Origin: CAZZEX01 sp964653285
GTDB lineage: Bacteria; Chloroflexota; Anaerolineae; B4-G1
Reading direction: 5' to 3'
DNA: 19,524 bases
Assembly (NCBI GenBank): GCA_964653285.1
Contig: CAZZEX010000094.1
Coordinates: forward strand, 1-19,524
Program-made: the position numbers and the translations under genes
The notes under the pieces: generated by a model
Told to the model about the DNA's origin: nothing
Seen by the model: only the letters and a program-made list of their open reading frames with translations
Database searches by the model: none
Shown: in pieces, positions 1 to 7,898 of the stretch
How positions within the stretch are numbered: the first letter of the stretch is position 1
How the letters are laid out: each line of letters opens with the position of its first letter

Positions 1-121
1 GGGGCAGGCACGAGACCTGCCCCTACCTCAGACCGGTGATGTAGGGGCGAACCCTCGTGGTCGCCCCTCTGGGCAGGCGCAAGACCTGGGACAGGCACAA
101 GACCTGCCCCTACCCCAGGCC
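1..121. repeat. Cluster of GGGGCAGG / AGGGGCGA palindromic repeats
   Basis: Copies of one unit, GGGGCAGG-7 nt-CCTGCCCCTAC, occur at 1-26, 71-90 (partial) and 88-113. A second unit with arms AGGGGCGA (43-50) and TCGCCCCT (61-68) lies between them. All are read in frame with the downstream alpha-mannosidase, giving Gly/Gln/Asp/Leu/Pro-rich peptide such as QAQDLGQAQDLPLPQ. Related units recur at 3183 and 16983. Confidence 0.8.
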
Positions 122-1878
122 GATTACGAGTACCCCCACGCCAAATTGACTCACGCCTGGGAATTGCTCGGCCTCAACCAGTTCCACGATGTCCTCCCCG
201 GCTCATCCATCGGCCAGGTGTACGAAGACAGCGGTCGCGATTACGAGGCTATCCATGCCATCGGTGAGCAGGTGCGGGAGACGGCCCTGGCGACCCTGGC
301 CCGCCTCCTTCCCGAAACGGCGGCATTTGTGGCCGTCAACCCCACCTCCTTTGGGGGACGGCACATCGGCTTGCTGCCGGAGCGGCTAGCCGAAGGCCGA
401 ACGCTCACCAACCTGACCTCCCCCCCAGGGTTGGGGGGGACTGAGGGGGGGGCTGAGCCCCTGGTCATCCAGCCGGTTGAGGACGGAACCCTGGTGGAAG
501 TGGTTCACGTTGACCCTTATGGACTGGTCGCGTTAGGCAGCGGGGACACGCCCCCACCCCGGCCCTCCCCCAACTTCCCCCCCAGAATTGGGGGAGACCG
601 GGGGGGGGCGGGGGGGGGGGGGCGGCGCCCGCCCCCCCCCCCCGGGGCGCGGGGGTGGGGGCGCGCCCCGACAGCCGGGCGACGGGGGGGGGGGGNNNNN
701 NNNNNCCCTCCCCCCACGTTGGGGGAGGGGAATCCTTCCCCCCCAGAGTTGGGGGGGACCGAGGGGGGGCGCTGGTGGCCCACCTGATCAACGGTGTTGC
801 CGTGCTGGAAAACGACGCGCTTTGCGTCGAGTTTGACATGGCCGGTGACATCATCCGCCTGTTCGACAAAACCGTGGGACGTGAAGTGCTACCACCGGGC
901 CAGCGGGCCAACGTCTTTCAGGCCTTCGAGGACCGCCCGTTGGGCGAGGGGGATGCCTGGAACATTGACATCTTCTACGACGACAAACAATGGACTGCCG
1001 AGCCGGCCCACAGCCTGACGATCGTCGAACAGGGGCCGCTGCGGGCCGGGCTGGAAATCCGCCGTCGTCTCCTGAACAGCGAGATTGTGCAGCGCGTCTA
1101 CCTGTACCGGGGCAGTCGCCGCCTTGATTTCGATACCTGGGTTGATTGGCGGGAGCGGCACGTGTTGCTCAAAGTCGCCTTCCCGGTGGACGTGTTGAGT
1201 CCGCTGGCGACCTACGACATCCAGTGGGGGAACATACAACGCCCCACCCATCGCAACACCTCGTGGGACTGGGCGCGCTTTGAGACAGTAGCGCACAAGT
1301 GGGTTGATTTGAGCGAGGGCAACTACGGTGTTAGCCTGCTCAACGACTGCAAGTACGGTCACGACGTACACGGCAATGTCATCCGGCTGACGCTGCTGAG
1401 AGGCCCCACCTTTCCCGATCCTGACGCCGATCAAGGCGAGCATCGCTTCACCTACAGCCTGCTACCTCACGCTGGCGACTGGCGTGCGGGCACGGTGCTG
1501 GCCGGTTACGCCCTGAACGACCCACTGATCGTGCGGCGGGTGAACGGCGGCGGGCCTTCCCCCCCAGGGTTGGGGGGGACTGAGGAGGGGCGGGGCAGCA
1601 CGTCCCAATCGTTAGTGGCCGTTGATGTACCGAACGTCATCATCGAAACAGTGAAATGGGCTGAGGACAGCCAGGGGATGATCGTGCGCCTGTACGAGAA
1701 CGAGCGCTGTCGGGGACCGGTGACGCTGCGGGTAGGCTTTCCCCTGACCAGTGCTTACCGCTGCAACCTGCTGGAGGAAAGCGAGGCATCGCTGCCCACC
1801 GTCCAGAATGGAGTGCACCTTACAGTGAAACCTTACCAGGTCATGACGTTGCGGCTTGTACCCGCCAGTGGAAAGTGA
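2..1878 (+). CDS. Alpha-mannosidase (GH38), C-terminal part, 5' partial, broken by an assembly gap
   Basis: Hydrolyses alpha-mannosidic bonds; probably cytoplasmic, since this type lacks obvious export signals, though the N-terminus is outside the window. The frame is open from base 2. The segment from about 146 carries NQFHDVLPGSSIGQVYED, a GH38 middle-domain hallmark. From about 772 a second frame carries the C-terminal beta domain, with VEFDMAGDIIRLFDKTVGRE, the segment GNYGVSLLNDCKYGHD, and a final KPYQVMTLRL. The N-terminal catalytic domain is missing from the window. The 5' part reads in frame 2 and the 3' part in frame 1; the switch falls in a G/C-homopolymer stretch holding 10 Ns, so it is most likely an assembly fault and not a true frameshift. 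Four or more G/C palindromic repeats lie within the reading frame. The stop is 8 bases before the GH130 start, which suggests co-transcription. Family is secure; linkage specificity is not. Confidence 0.85.
417..452. repeat. G/C-tract palindromic repeat inside GH38 gene, copy 1
   Basis: The pattern is CCT, a run of C, AGGGTT, a run of G, then ACTGAGGGG. It is read in frame as SPPGLGGTEGG, inserted between LTNLT and AEPLVIQPV of the mannosidase. The same unit recurs at 575-608, 734-769, 1555-1590 and 8493-8520. Confidence 0.8.
575..608. repeat. G/C-tract palindromic repeat inside GH38 gene, copy 2
   Basis: The pattern is TTCCCCCCCAGAATTGGGGG followed by AGACCGGGG. It is preceded by more C-tract (550-574) and followed by noisy G/C homopolymer up to the gap at 696. 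The downstream base calls are probably unreliable. Confidence 0.7.
696..705. other. Assembly gap (10 Ns)
   Basis: Ten Ns are flanked on both sides by G and C homopolymers. The true length is unknown. The mannosidase changes reading frame across this point, as expected if the gap length is arbitrary or the homopolymers are miscounted. Confidence 0.95.
706..769. repeat. Two tandem G/C-tract palindromic repeats inside GH38 gene, copies 3 and 4
   Basis: The first unit (706-730) reads CCCTCCCCCCACGTTGGGGG then AGGGG. The second (734-769) reads CCTTCCCCCCCAGAGTTGGG followed by more G, then ACCGAGGGGGGG. Two near-identical units sitting together next to the gap explain why assembly failed here. Confidence 0.8.
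1555..1590. repeat. G/C-tract palindromic repeat inside GH38 gene, copy 5
   Basis: The pattern is CCTTCCCCCCCAGGGTTGGG with further G, then ACTGAGGAGGGG. It is read in frame as PSPPGLGGTEEG between the conserved VRRVNGG and the next C-terminal strand (LVAVDVPNVIIETVK). GH38 proteins normally have a short loop at this place, so it looks like an insertion that the protein tolerated. Confidence 0.8.
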
Positions 1879-1886
1879 GGTGAGAG

Positions 1887-2840
1887 ATGGAACTGAGACG
1901 CTACGAGGGGAATCCTATCCTCACGGCGCAGGATTTTCCGCGCCCGGTTAACTCAGTCTTCAACGCCGGGGCCGCCAAGTACGGCGACGAGTACATCTTG
2001 CTCAACCGTGTCCAGCACCTCGATGGGACATCGTGCCTGTGGGTGGCACGCAGCCGGGATGGATACCATTTCACGCCCGACCCCGAGCCCGCGATGGTGC
2101 CCTCGACTGAAGAGCCCTTCACGCGCTACGAGGAGTACGGCATTGAGGACCCACGCATCACCCACATTGGCGACGCCTATTACATCGTCTACGTCTGCTA
2201 TTCGTCTTTCGATTGCCGTGTGGGGCTGGCCCTGACCAGGAACTTCCGGTCGTTCGAGAGGATAGGGCTTATCTCACTGCCGGACAATAAGGACGTCGTG
2301 CTTTTTCCGGAGAAGATCGGAGGACGATACGCACGGCTCGACCGTCCTATGACGGCGATCAGTGGGCGGAGGGATATATGGATTTCGTACTCCCAGGACC
2401 TGCTCTACTGGGGCGACGCGCGTGTGGTGATGGCGCCCCGCCGCGGGCGATGGGACGGCGCGAAGATCGGCGCCGGAGCCCCACCCATCAAGACGGAGCA
2501 AGGGTGGCTGTTGATCTACCACGGCGTGCGCGGGACGGCGAGCGGCCAAATCTACCGGCTGGGCGTAGCGCTCCTCGATCTTGAGGACCCTTCCAGGATC
2601 GTGGGACGCGCAAAGGAACCCATCCTCTATCCCGCCGCTCCGGAGGATTTCCTGGGAGACGTCGGGAACGTGATCTTCACCGATGGTGTCATCCTCGAGG
2701 ACGACCGGGAACTGAAAATCTACTACGGCGCTGCCGATCAGGTGATGTGCCTGGCGACGGCCAACGTGGATGACCTCATCGCGTTATGTCTGGCGTCAAA
2801 CCTGGGTTTCAAGGAGAAATCGCATGGCCAGGTTACCTGA
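1887..2840 (+). CDS. Glycoside phosphorylase, GH130 (beta-mannoside phosphorylase type)
   Basis: GH130 enzymes act on beta-mannosides, mostly by phosphorolysis to alpha-mannose-1-phosphate. The five-blade propeller motifs are visible: NAGAAKYGDEYILLNRV at 26-42, GIEDPRIT at 85-92 with the family's catalytic Asp (D88), FPEKIGGRYARLDRPM at 140-155, KIGAGAPPIKTEQGWLLIYHGV at about 193-214, and IYYGAAD at 278-284. At 317 aa it is of usual family length; the last 15 or so residues look non-conserved. The start ATG has an AGGTGAG ribosome site and lies 8 bases after the mannosidase stop, so the two are probably one transcript. Substrate subfamily (mannan oligosaccharide, mannosylglucose or N-glycan core) cannot be read from the sequence. 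The alpha-mannosidase partner suggests mixed alpha/beta mannose glycans. Confidence 0.9.
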   Translation: MELRRYEGNPILTAQDFPRPVNSVFNAGAAKYGDEYILLNRVQHLDGTSCLWVARSRDGYHFTPDPEPAMVPSTEEPFTRYEEYGIEDPRITHIGDAYYIVYVCYSSFDCRVGLALTRNFRSFERIGLISLPDNKDVVLFPEKIGGRYARLDRPMTAISGRRDIWISYSQDLLYWGDARVVMAPRRGRWDGAKIGAGAPPIKTEQGWLLIYHGVRGTASGQIYRLGVALLDLEDPSRIVGRAKEPILYPAAPEDFLGDVGNVIFTDGVILEDDRELKIYYGAADQVMCLATANVDDLIALCLASNLGFKEKSHGQVT

Positions 2841-2883
2841 CGGACGGGCCTTGTCAGGCAGACTCTTCGTTGTCGAGGGCTAG
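2824..2883 (+). pseudogene. Very short ORF, possible truncated start of a P-loop (thymidylate-kinase-like) gene
   Basis: A 19-residue ORF, MARLPDGRALSGRLFVVEG, has a strong AAGGAG ribosome site at 2811-2816, 7 bases before its ATG, and overlaps the GH130 end by 17 bases. The ending GRLFVVEG resembles the beginning of dTMP-kinase-like P-loop proteins (GxLIVxEGxDGxGKST), but a stop falls exactly where the P-loop should begin, and nothing downstream to 3011 resembles the rest. It may be a relic of an operon gene or a chance leader peptide. No other gene is seen in 2884-3011. Confidence 0.3.
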
Positions 2884-3011
2884 GGAGCGAGACGGCTGTT
2901 ATACGAAGCAGCGAACCGTGGCAGGTCGCAACCAATTTCTCAATATCAGTTTCACGCTTGAGATGAGTGGACAGTTACAGCAGAATTTGTCCAAGAAGAT
3001 AGGAGAACCCT

Positions 3012-4088
3012 ATGTCACACGAGGGACAACGGATTAAAGTTGGCTTGATCGGCTGCGGGAACATCGGCGCAGGTGGGCATCTTCCCGCCTACGCCCACAT
3101 CCCGGAGGCGGAACTGGTGGCCGTGTGCGACACCGTGGAGGAACTGGCCCACTCGGCCGCCGAGCGCGCAGAAGTAGAGGCGGTAGGGGCGGGGTTACCC
3201 CGCCCGTACCCCCGCCCCCACACCGACTACCGGCGACTCCTGGAGCGCGAAGACGTCGAGATGGTGGACCTCTGCGTTCCCACCTACCTCCACTCGCAGT
3301 TGGCCGTCGAGGTCATGCAGGCGGGGAAACACGTCCTCTGCGAAAAGCCTATGGCGCATACGCTCTCAGCCGCAGACGCCATGATCGAAGCAGCGCAGAC
3401 GAACGGTGTCAAACTGATGATCGGGCAGGTGCGGCGCTTCGATCATCGCTACACGAGCATCAAGGAGCAACTCGACGCAGGCAAGGCGGGGCGGCCGGTC
3501 TTCATCCGGCGGGCGGAGCGGCAGTTCCTGCCCTTCCCGCCGGAGGCCTGGCAGTGGGACCCCAGGCGGGGCGGCGGGGTCATCCTCGACATCGGCGTGC
3601 ACGCCACCGACCTCTTCCGCTGGCTCTTCGGCCAGGAGGCCACTGAAGTCTACGCGGTAGCGAAGTCGGTGCGGGAGGCAGCCATAGCGGCCGGCTCCTA
3701 CGACCACGCCTTCATCACCTGCAAGTTCGACGGGGGTGGGGTCGGCTTCGCGGAGAGCAGTTGGGCCTATCCGCAGGGCTTCGGCGGGACGCTTTACGCC
3801 CAGTTGGACGTGGTGGGCATGGAGGGGAAGGTCCAGTACGCCGACAAGAATACCAACCCGATGTTGACCTACACCACTGAGAAGGGACACGCACTGCCGC
3901 GCTACTTCCGCTTTATGTCCACCACGGAGTACGCCTTCGAGGAGGAGATCCGCCACTTCGTGCGCTGCGTCCTGGACGGCCGGAAGCCGGCCGTCAGCCC
4001 ACAGGACGCCCGCGCCGCGCTGGAAATGGCGCTGGCGGCGCAGCGCTCGGCGGAAACGGGAGAGCCGGTGTCACTGCCGCTGGGGTGA
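3012..4088 (+). CDS. Gfo/Idh/MocA family NAD(P)-dependent oxidoreductase 1
   Basis: This cytoplasmic dehydrogenase family oxidises hydroxyl groups of sugars, inositols or glycosides. The Rossmann dinucleotide motif GCGNIG is at 14-19, the conserved EKP (CEKPMA) at 110-115 carries the family's catalytic lysine K112, and LDIGVHATDL at 192-201 holds the Asp/His pair (D193, H197). Length 358 aa is typical. AGGAG ends about 8 bases before the ATG. An extra stretch VGAGLPRPYPRPH at 58-70, just before the usual tDYRRLL motif, is encoded by a palindromic repeat and looks like a tolerated insertion. It precedes a second member of the same family. Substrate is unknown; the neighbourhood suggests mannosides or glucosides. 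Confidence 0.88.
   Translation: MSHEGQRIKVGLIGCGNIGAGGHLPAYAHIPEAELVAVCDTVEELAHSAAERAEVEAVGAGLPRPYPRPHTDYRRLLEREDVEMVDLCVPTYLHSQLAVEVMQAGKHVLCEKPMAHTLSAADAMIEAAQTNGVKLMIGQVRRFDHRYTSIKEQLDAGKAGRPVFIRRAERQFLPFPPEAWQWDPRRGGGVILDIGVHATDLFRWLFGQEATEVYAVAKSVREAAIAAGSYDHAFITCKFDGGGVGFAESSWAYPQGFGGTLYAQLDVVGMEGKVQYADKNTNPMLTYTTEKGHALPRYFRFMSTTEYAFEEEIRHFVRCVLDGRKPAVSPQDARAALEMALAAQRSAETGEPVSLPLG
3183..3220. repeat. GTAGGGGCGGGG palindromic repeat inside oxidoreductase gene
   Basis: Arms GGGGCGGGG and CCCCGCCC surround TTA, then the C-rich run goes on to CCCGCCCCCA. The unit starts GTAGGGGCGGGGTTAC, the same as 16983-16998 with one mismatch. It is read in frame as AVGAGLPRPYPRP. Confidence 0.75.
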
Positions 4089-4123
4089 AGCGAGTGTATT
4101 GCTCTCGTCGATTCATCTTTTTT

Positions 4124-4150
4124 ATCTGCGAAAATCTGCGTGTATCTGCG
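4124..4150. repeat. Three ATCTGCG heptamers at exact 10-base spacing
   Basis: ATCTGCG occurs at 4124-4130, 4134-4140 and 4144-4150 in the 127-base space between the two oxidoreductase genes. The spacers (AAA, TGT) differ, so the array is not a simple tandem duplication. The region holds no gene. Confidence 0.7.
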
Positions 4151-4215
4151 TCCCATTTAACTCGCCGGTTTGAGGCGAAGCCTCGCTGGTAATCTGTCAA
4201 ACGAGGTGAGCAAAA

Positions 4216-5232
4216 ATGAATGAGAGAATCAGTCTGGGCATCATCAGTTACGCCCATCCGCACGCACCAAAGTACGCCGCCGCCATCGCTGCCTGCCCTC
4301 ACGCTGACCTGGTAGGCATCGCCGGGCTGGGGATCAACGCTGACCTGGCGGCGGAGGAAGCGAAGTGGTATAATGTTCCCTGTTATGCCAACTACCAGGA
4401 GTTGCTGGCGCGGGACGACCTGACAGGGGTGTACGTGGGCACTGAGCCCACCCGTCACCTGGAGGTAGTCGCCGAGGCCACAACCCACGGCAAACACATC
4501 CTCTGCGACAAGCCCATCGCCTTGACGCTGGAGGAGGCCGACGAGATCATCCGCCTGGCGCGGGAGGCCGGCGTCAAACTGATGGTGCCCTTCAACCCCA
4601 GGTTCCAGTTGCCACTGATGAAGGTGAAGGCCGCACTGGAGAGCGGCGAGGCCGGGGAACTGGTCTCCGTCTCTGCCATCAAATACGGCAAACTGCCGAC
4701 GAAAATCCCTGGCCCGGCCGACTATGGTTGGCTGGTAGACCCCAAGCAGGCCGGGGGCGGCGGCTTCCTCGACATCGGCATCCACGCCGTGGACGCGCTG
4801 CGCTGGCTGGCCGGCAGCGAGGCCCGGAGGGTCTACGCCCATGTCGGTAACGTGCTCTACGATGATCTGCCGGTTGACGACCTCGGAACAATGACCGTCG
4901 AGTTTGAGAACGGCGTGGTGGGAGCGCTGAGCGCTGGCTGGGCCAACCCCGATTCCTACCCCACCTGGCTCGACGTGCGCTTCGAGGTCCTGACGACGAA
5001 GGAAGCCTTCCTCATTGACAGCCCCTACCACGACTACTGGTGCTACGGGCCAGACCGCGCCGAGAGGCAGTACTGGTGGCGGCGGGACGTGGATGGCCTG
5101 GTGGACGAGTTTGCGAGGGCTGTACTGGAGGACCGGGAGCCAGCGATCAGCGGCGAGGACGCCCGCGCGGCACTGACCATCGCACTGGCCGCCTATGAGT
5201 CGGCGGAAACCGGCCAGGTGGTCACGCCATGA
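4216..5232 (+). CDS. Gfo/Idh/MocA family oxidoreductase 2 (variant cofactor motif)
   Basis: A 338-aa sugar dehydrogenase-like protein of the same family as the gene before it, but more diverged. The expected GxGxxG is replaced by GIISYAHPHAPKY at 8-20, and EKP reads DKP (CDKPIA, 97-102), keeping the lysine K99. The substrate-side motif FLDIGIHAVDALRW at 184-197 is intact, with H190. AGGTGAG lies about 8 bases before the ATG. The stop overlaps the start of the glycerate kinase (ATGA), so the two are translationally coupled. The altered nucleotide motif is known in some members that still bind NAD(P), so loss of activity cannot be assumed. Whether it partners with oxidoreductase 1 (for example transient 3-keto sugar chemistry) is inference. 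Confidence 0.83.
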   Translation: MNERISLGIISYAHPHAPKYAAAIAACPHADLVGIAGLGINADLAAEEAKWYNVPCYANYQELLARDDLTGVYVGTEPTRHLEVVAEATTHGKHILCDKPIALTLEEADEIIRLAREAGVKLMVPFNPRFQLPLMKVKAALESGEAGELVSVSAIKYGKLPTKIPGPADYGWLVDPKQAGGGGFLDIGIHAVDALRWLAGSEARRVYAHVGNVLYDDLPVDDLGTMTVEFENGVVGALSAGWANPDSYPTWLDVRFEVLTTKEAFLIDSPYHDYWCYGPDRAERQYWWRRDVDGLVDEFARAVLEDREPAISGEDARAALTIALAAYESAETGQVVTP

Positions 5233-6602
5233 CTATTGACCCACTCGTCCTGACTCCCAACCCAACCCGCCAGACCTATCTCCCCATCCTGGAAGCCGCC
5301 CTGGCCGCTGTGGAGCCGCGCGCCTGCACACATCAGGCCCTACAGCGCGTGGAAAACCGGGTGCACGTGGGGCGCCAGGCGTACGACCTGAGCCAGGTAA
5401 GGAACCTCTACCTGGTGGGCTGTGGCAAGGCCAGCGCGCCCATGGCCCAGGCAGTGGAGGACGTGCTGGGCAACCGCATCGCCGAGGGCATGGTGGTGGT
5501 CAAGTACGGGCACACCGCACCCACCCGGCACACGCGCCTGGTGGAGGCCGGACACCCGGTGCCTGACGCCCAGAGCGTCGCGGGCGCCCAGGCCGTGGTG
5601 GACCTGGCACACCAGGCCGGGGAGGAGGACCTGGTGGTGGTGCTCATCTCCGGGGGCGGATCCGCCTTGCTGACCTTACCCGCGCCGGGCCTGACGCTGG
5701 AGGACCTGCAGAGCCTGACCAACCTCCTGCTCCGCTGCGGGGCCGCCATCAACGAGATCAATGCCCTGCGCAAGCACTGCTCCGCCGTCAAGGGGGGACA
5801 GTTGGCGCGGCACATCGCCCCGGCGCGGGCCGTGGGCCTGGTCCTCTCCGACGTGGTGGGCAACCCCCTGGATGCCATCGCCTCGGGCCCCCTCGTCCCC
5901 GACCCCACCACCTTTGCCGACGCCTGGACGGTGGTGGAGAAGTACAACCTGGTGAGCAGCCTGCCCCCGCGCGTGCACGCTTACCTGCAAGCCGGCCTAC
6001 ACGGCGAAGTGGACGAGACACCCAAGCCCGGGGACTCCATCTTCGACCGGGTACAAGTGGTCATTGTGGGGGACAATGCGCGGGCGGCAGAAAGTGCAGC
6101 GCGCGCCGCAGCCGGAGCGGGGTATCATATCCAGGTACTCAGCACCTTCGTGGAGGGGGAAGCGCGGGAAGTGGCGCGAGTGGTGGCCGCCATGGGCAAG
6201 GAGGTGGTGCGCTACCGCCGTCCCCAGCCACCGCCCGCCTGTCTGATCCTGGGCGGAGAGACCACCGTCACCGTGCACGGCACGGGAACCGGGGGGCGCA
6301 ACCAGGAACTGGCCTTGACTGCTGCGCTGGCGCTGGAGGGGTGGCCGCACATCACCGTGGTCGCCCTGGGGACAGACGGCAACGACGGGCCGACGGACGC
6401 CGCGGGTGGCATGGTGGACGGGGGTACCGTGGCCCGCGCCCGTGCCGCTGGCCTGAACCCCCTGGCCCACCTGCAGAACAACGACGCCTACCCACTCTTG
6501 CGCGCCACAAACGACCTGCTCGTCACCGGCCCGACCAACACCAATGTGAATGATCTGATCTTCGTCTTTGTAGAAGTACCTGAGGCAACGGCGTGCTGGT
6601 AG
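5229..6602 (+). CDS. Glycerate 2-kinase (GckA/TtuD, DUF4147-MOFRL type)
   Basis: Phosphorylates D-glycerate with ATP to 2-phosphoglycerate, feeding lower glycolysis. The N-terminal DUF4147 domain shows VGCGKASAPMA at 63-73, the nucleotide-binding loop ISGGGSALL at 140-148, RKHCSAVKGGQLA at 181-193 and LSDVVGNPLDAIASGP at 206-221. The C-terminal MOFRL domain shows GTGGRNQELAL at 353-363 and GTDGNDGPTDAAGG at 381-394, ending with the NVNDL signature at 439-443. Length 457 aa is normal. The start overlaps the previous stop by 4 bases (ATGA). Placed just before a glycosyltransferase and a GH13_18 phosphorylase, it probably salvages glycerate freed from a glycosylglycerate, as in known glucosylglycerate phosphorylase loci. 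Confidence 0.93.
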   Translation: MTIDPLVLTPNPTRQTYLPILEAALAAVEPRACTHQALQRVENRVHVGRQAYDLSQVRNLYLVGCGKASAPMAQAVEDVLGNRIAEGMVVVKYGHTAPTRHTRLVEAGHPVPDAQSVAGAQAVVDLAHQAGEEDLVVVLISGGGSALLTLPAPGLTLEDLQSLTNLLLRCGAAINEINALRKHCSAVKGGQLARHIAPARAVGLVLSDVVGNPLDAIASGPLVPDPTTFADAWTVVEKYNLVSSLPPRVHAYLQAGLHGEVDETPKPGDSIFDRVQVVIVGDNARAAESAARAAAGAGYHIQVLSTFVEGEAREVARVVAAMGKEVVRYRRPQPPPACLILGGETTVTVHGTGTGGRNQELALTAALALEGWPHITVVALGTDGNDGPTDAAGGMVDGGTVARARAAGLNPLAHLQNNDAYPLLRATNDLLVTGPTNTNVNDLIFVFVEVPEATACW

Positions 6603-6635
6603 CAGGAGAGAGACGACGAGAAAGAAGAGTACAGT

Positions 6636-7877
6636 ATGACCTATGAAACTGCTCTAGGGGAAGATGCCCGCCAGCGCATCGCCGAGATCAGTCGGGCCGA
6701 CATCTTGGTGGGCATCCCCAGTTACAACAACGCGGCCACCATTGGCCACGTGGTACGCATGGCTGCCGAGGGGATGGTGAAGTACTTCCCCGACATGAAG
6801 CCGGTGCTGATCAATTCCGACGGCGGTTCCCCCGACGGCACGCGGCAGGTGGTTTTGGATACTCCCGTGCCACAGGGAGTGGGAGTCATCGCCACCGAGT
6901 ACCAGGGCATTCCGGGCAAGGGCAGCGCCTTCCGGGCCGTCTTCGAGGTAGCGCGGGCTCTGGGTGTGAGGGCCTGTGTCGTCGTGGACAGTGACCTCCG
7001 CAGCATCACCCCGGAGTGGATCGAGTTACTGGCAGGGTCCATCGTCAAGGAGGGATGCGGCTACGTGACCCCCTTCTACATCCGCCACAAATACGACGGC
7101 ACCATCACCAACAACATCTGTTATCCCCTCACCCGCATGCTCTACGGCCTAGAGGTTCGCCAGCCCATCGGCGGGGATTTTGGCTTCTCGGCCGATCTCC
7201 TGGACCACTACCTGGGCCAGGACGTATGGGAGACGGACGTGGCCCGCTTCGGCATTGACATCTGGATGACGACGACGGCCATCAACGTGGAGGCTCGGGT
7301 CTGTCAGGCTCACCTGGGCGTCAAGATTCACGATGCCAAGGATCCGGCCGCGGCGCTGGGCCCCATGTTCCGCCAGGTGGTGGGGACGCTGTTCGGGATG
7401 ATGGCCAAATACGAGGCCAACTGGAAGCAGGTGACAGGCTGCCGGCCAGCCCCCATGTACGGTGAGCCGAAGAAGGTGGAGCCTGAGCCGGTGCCGGTGA
7501 CCCGGTCGGCGATGATCGAGAAACTGCGGGCAGGGCGAGAGGAGTGGGGCGAGGTCTGGGATCGGGTGCTTTCAGCGAAGAACCGAGCGACCCTCGAAGC
7601 CATCCTGGCCCAACCCGGCGATGTGTACCGGTTCACGGCCGCGCAGTGGGCACCTATCGTCTTCGATTTCGCTGTAGCCTACAACGAGAGCGGTCTGGAC
7701 AAGGATGCTGTCATTGACAGCATGACCCCGCTCTATTATGGCCGCACGGCAGGATTGGTGGTAGAGAGCGAGGACATGAACAACGCCACCTTCGAGCGGG
7801 AAGTGATTCAGGCTCAGGCCCGAACCTTCGAGGAGTTGAAACCCTATCTAGTAGAGCGCTGGGGACAGGCAACGTAG
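6636..7877 (+). CDS. GT-A glycosyltransferase, mannosylglycerate/glucosylglycerate synthase-like
   Basis: A 413-aa nucleotide-sugar transferase. The fold markers are ILVGIPSYNNAATIG at 23-37, the PGKG loop at 93-96, VVVDSDLRSITPEW at 116-129 with the metal-binding DSD (118-120), RQPIGGDFGFS at 175-185 and FGIDIW at 205-210. The order GKG, DxD, QPxGG, GID matches retaining enzymes such as mannosylglycerate synthase (GT78) and glucosyl-3-phosphoglycerate synthase (GT81), though similarity by eye is distant. It has no membrane segment. AAAGAAGAG precedes the ATG by about 6 bases. It sits between glycerate kinase and a GH13_18 phosphorylase, so glycerate or 3-phosphoglycerate is a likely acceptor; this is inferred from position. 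It could also be an uncharacterised GT2. Confidence 0.78.
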   Translation: MTYETALGEDARQRIAEISRADILVGIPSYNNAATIGHVVRMAAEGMVKYFPDMKPVLINSDGGSPDGTRQVVLDTPVPQGVGVIATEYQGIPGKGSAFRAVFEVARALGVRACVVVDSDLRSITPEWIELLAGSIVKEGCGYVTPFYIRHKYDGTITNNICYPLTRMLYGLEVRQPIGGDFGFSADLLDHYLGQDVWETDVARFGIDIWMTTTAINVEARVCQAHLGVKIHDAKDPAAALGPMFRQVVGTLFGMMAKYEANWKQVTGCRPAPMYGEPKKVEPEPVPVTRSAMIEKLRAGREEWGEVWDRVLSAKNRATLEAILAQPGDVYRFTAAQWAPIVFDFAVAYNESGLDKDAVIDSMTPLYYGRTAGLVVESEDMNNATFEREVIQAQARTFEELKPYLVERWGQAT

Positions 7878-7898
7878 ACTGATTCAGCAAACTTCACA

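Noticed and set aside
146..787. Separate 213-residue gene starting at TTG 146
   Set aside because: The frame is open upstream to the window edge and the conserved GH38 block is internal, so this is part of a longer gene.
889..1443. 184-residue minus-strand ORF
   Set aside because: Antisense to conserved GH38 sequence; composition typical of a GC-rich shadow.
4124..4150. CRISPR-like array of ATCTGCG
   Set aside because: Repeats are 7 bases and spacers 3 bases, far too short, and no cas gene is present.
3994..5031. 345-residue minus-strand ORF
   Set aside because: Antisense to two well-supported oxidoreductase genes; no motif and no ribosome site.
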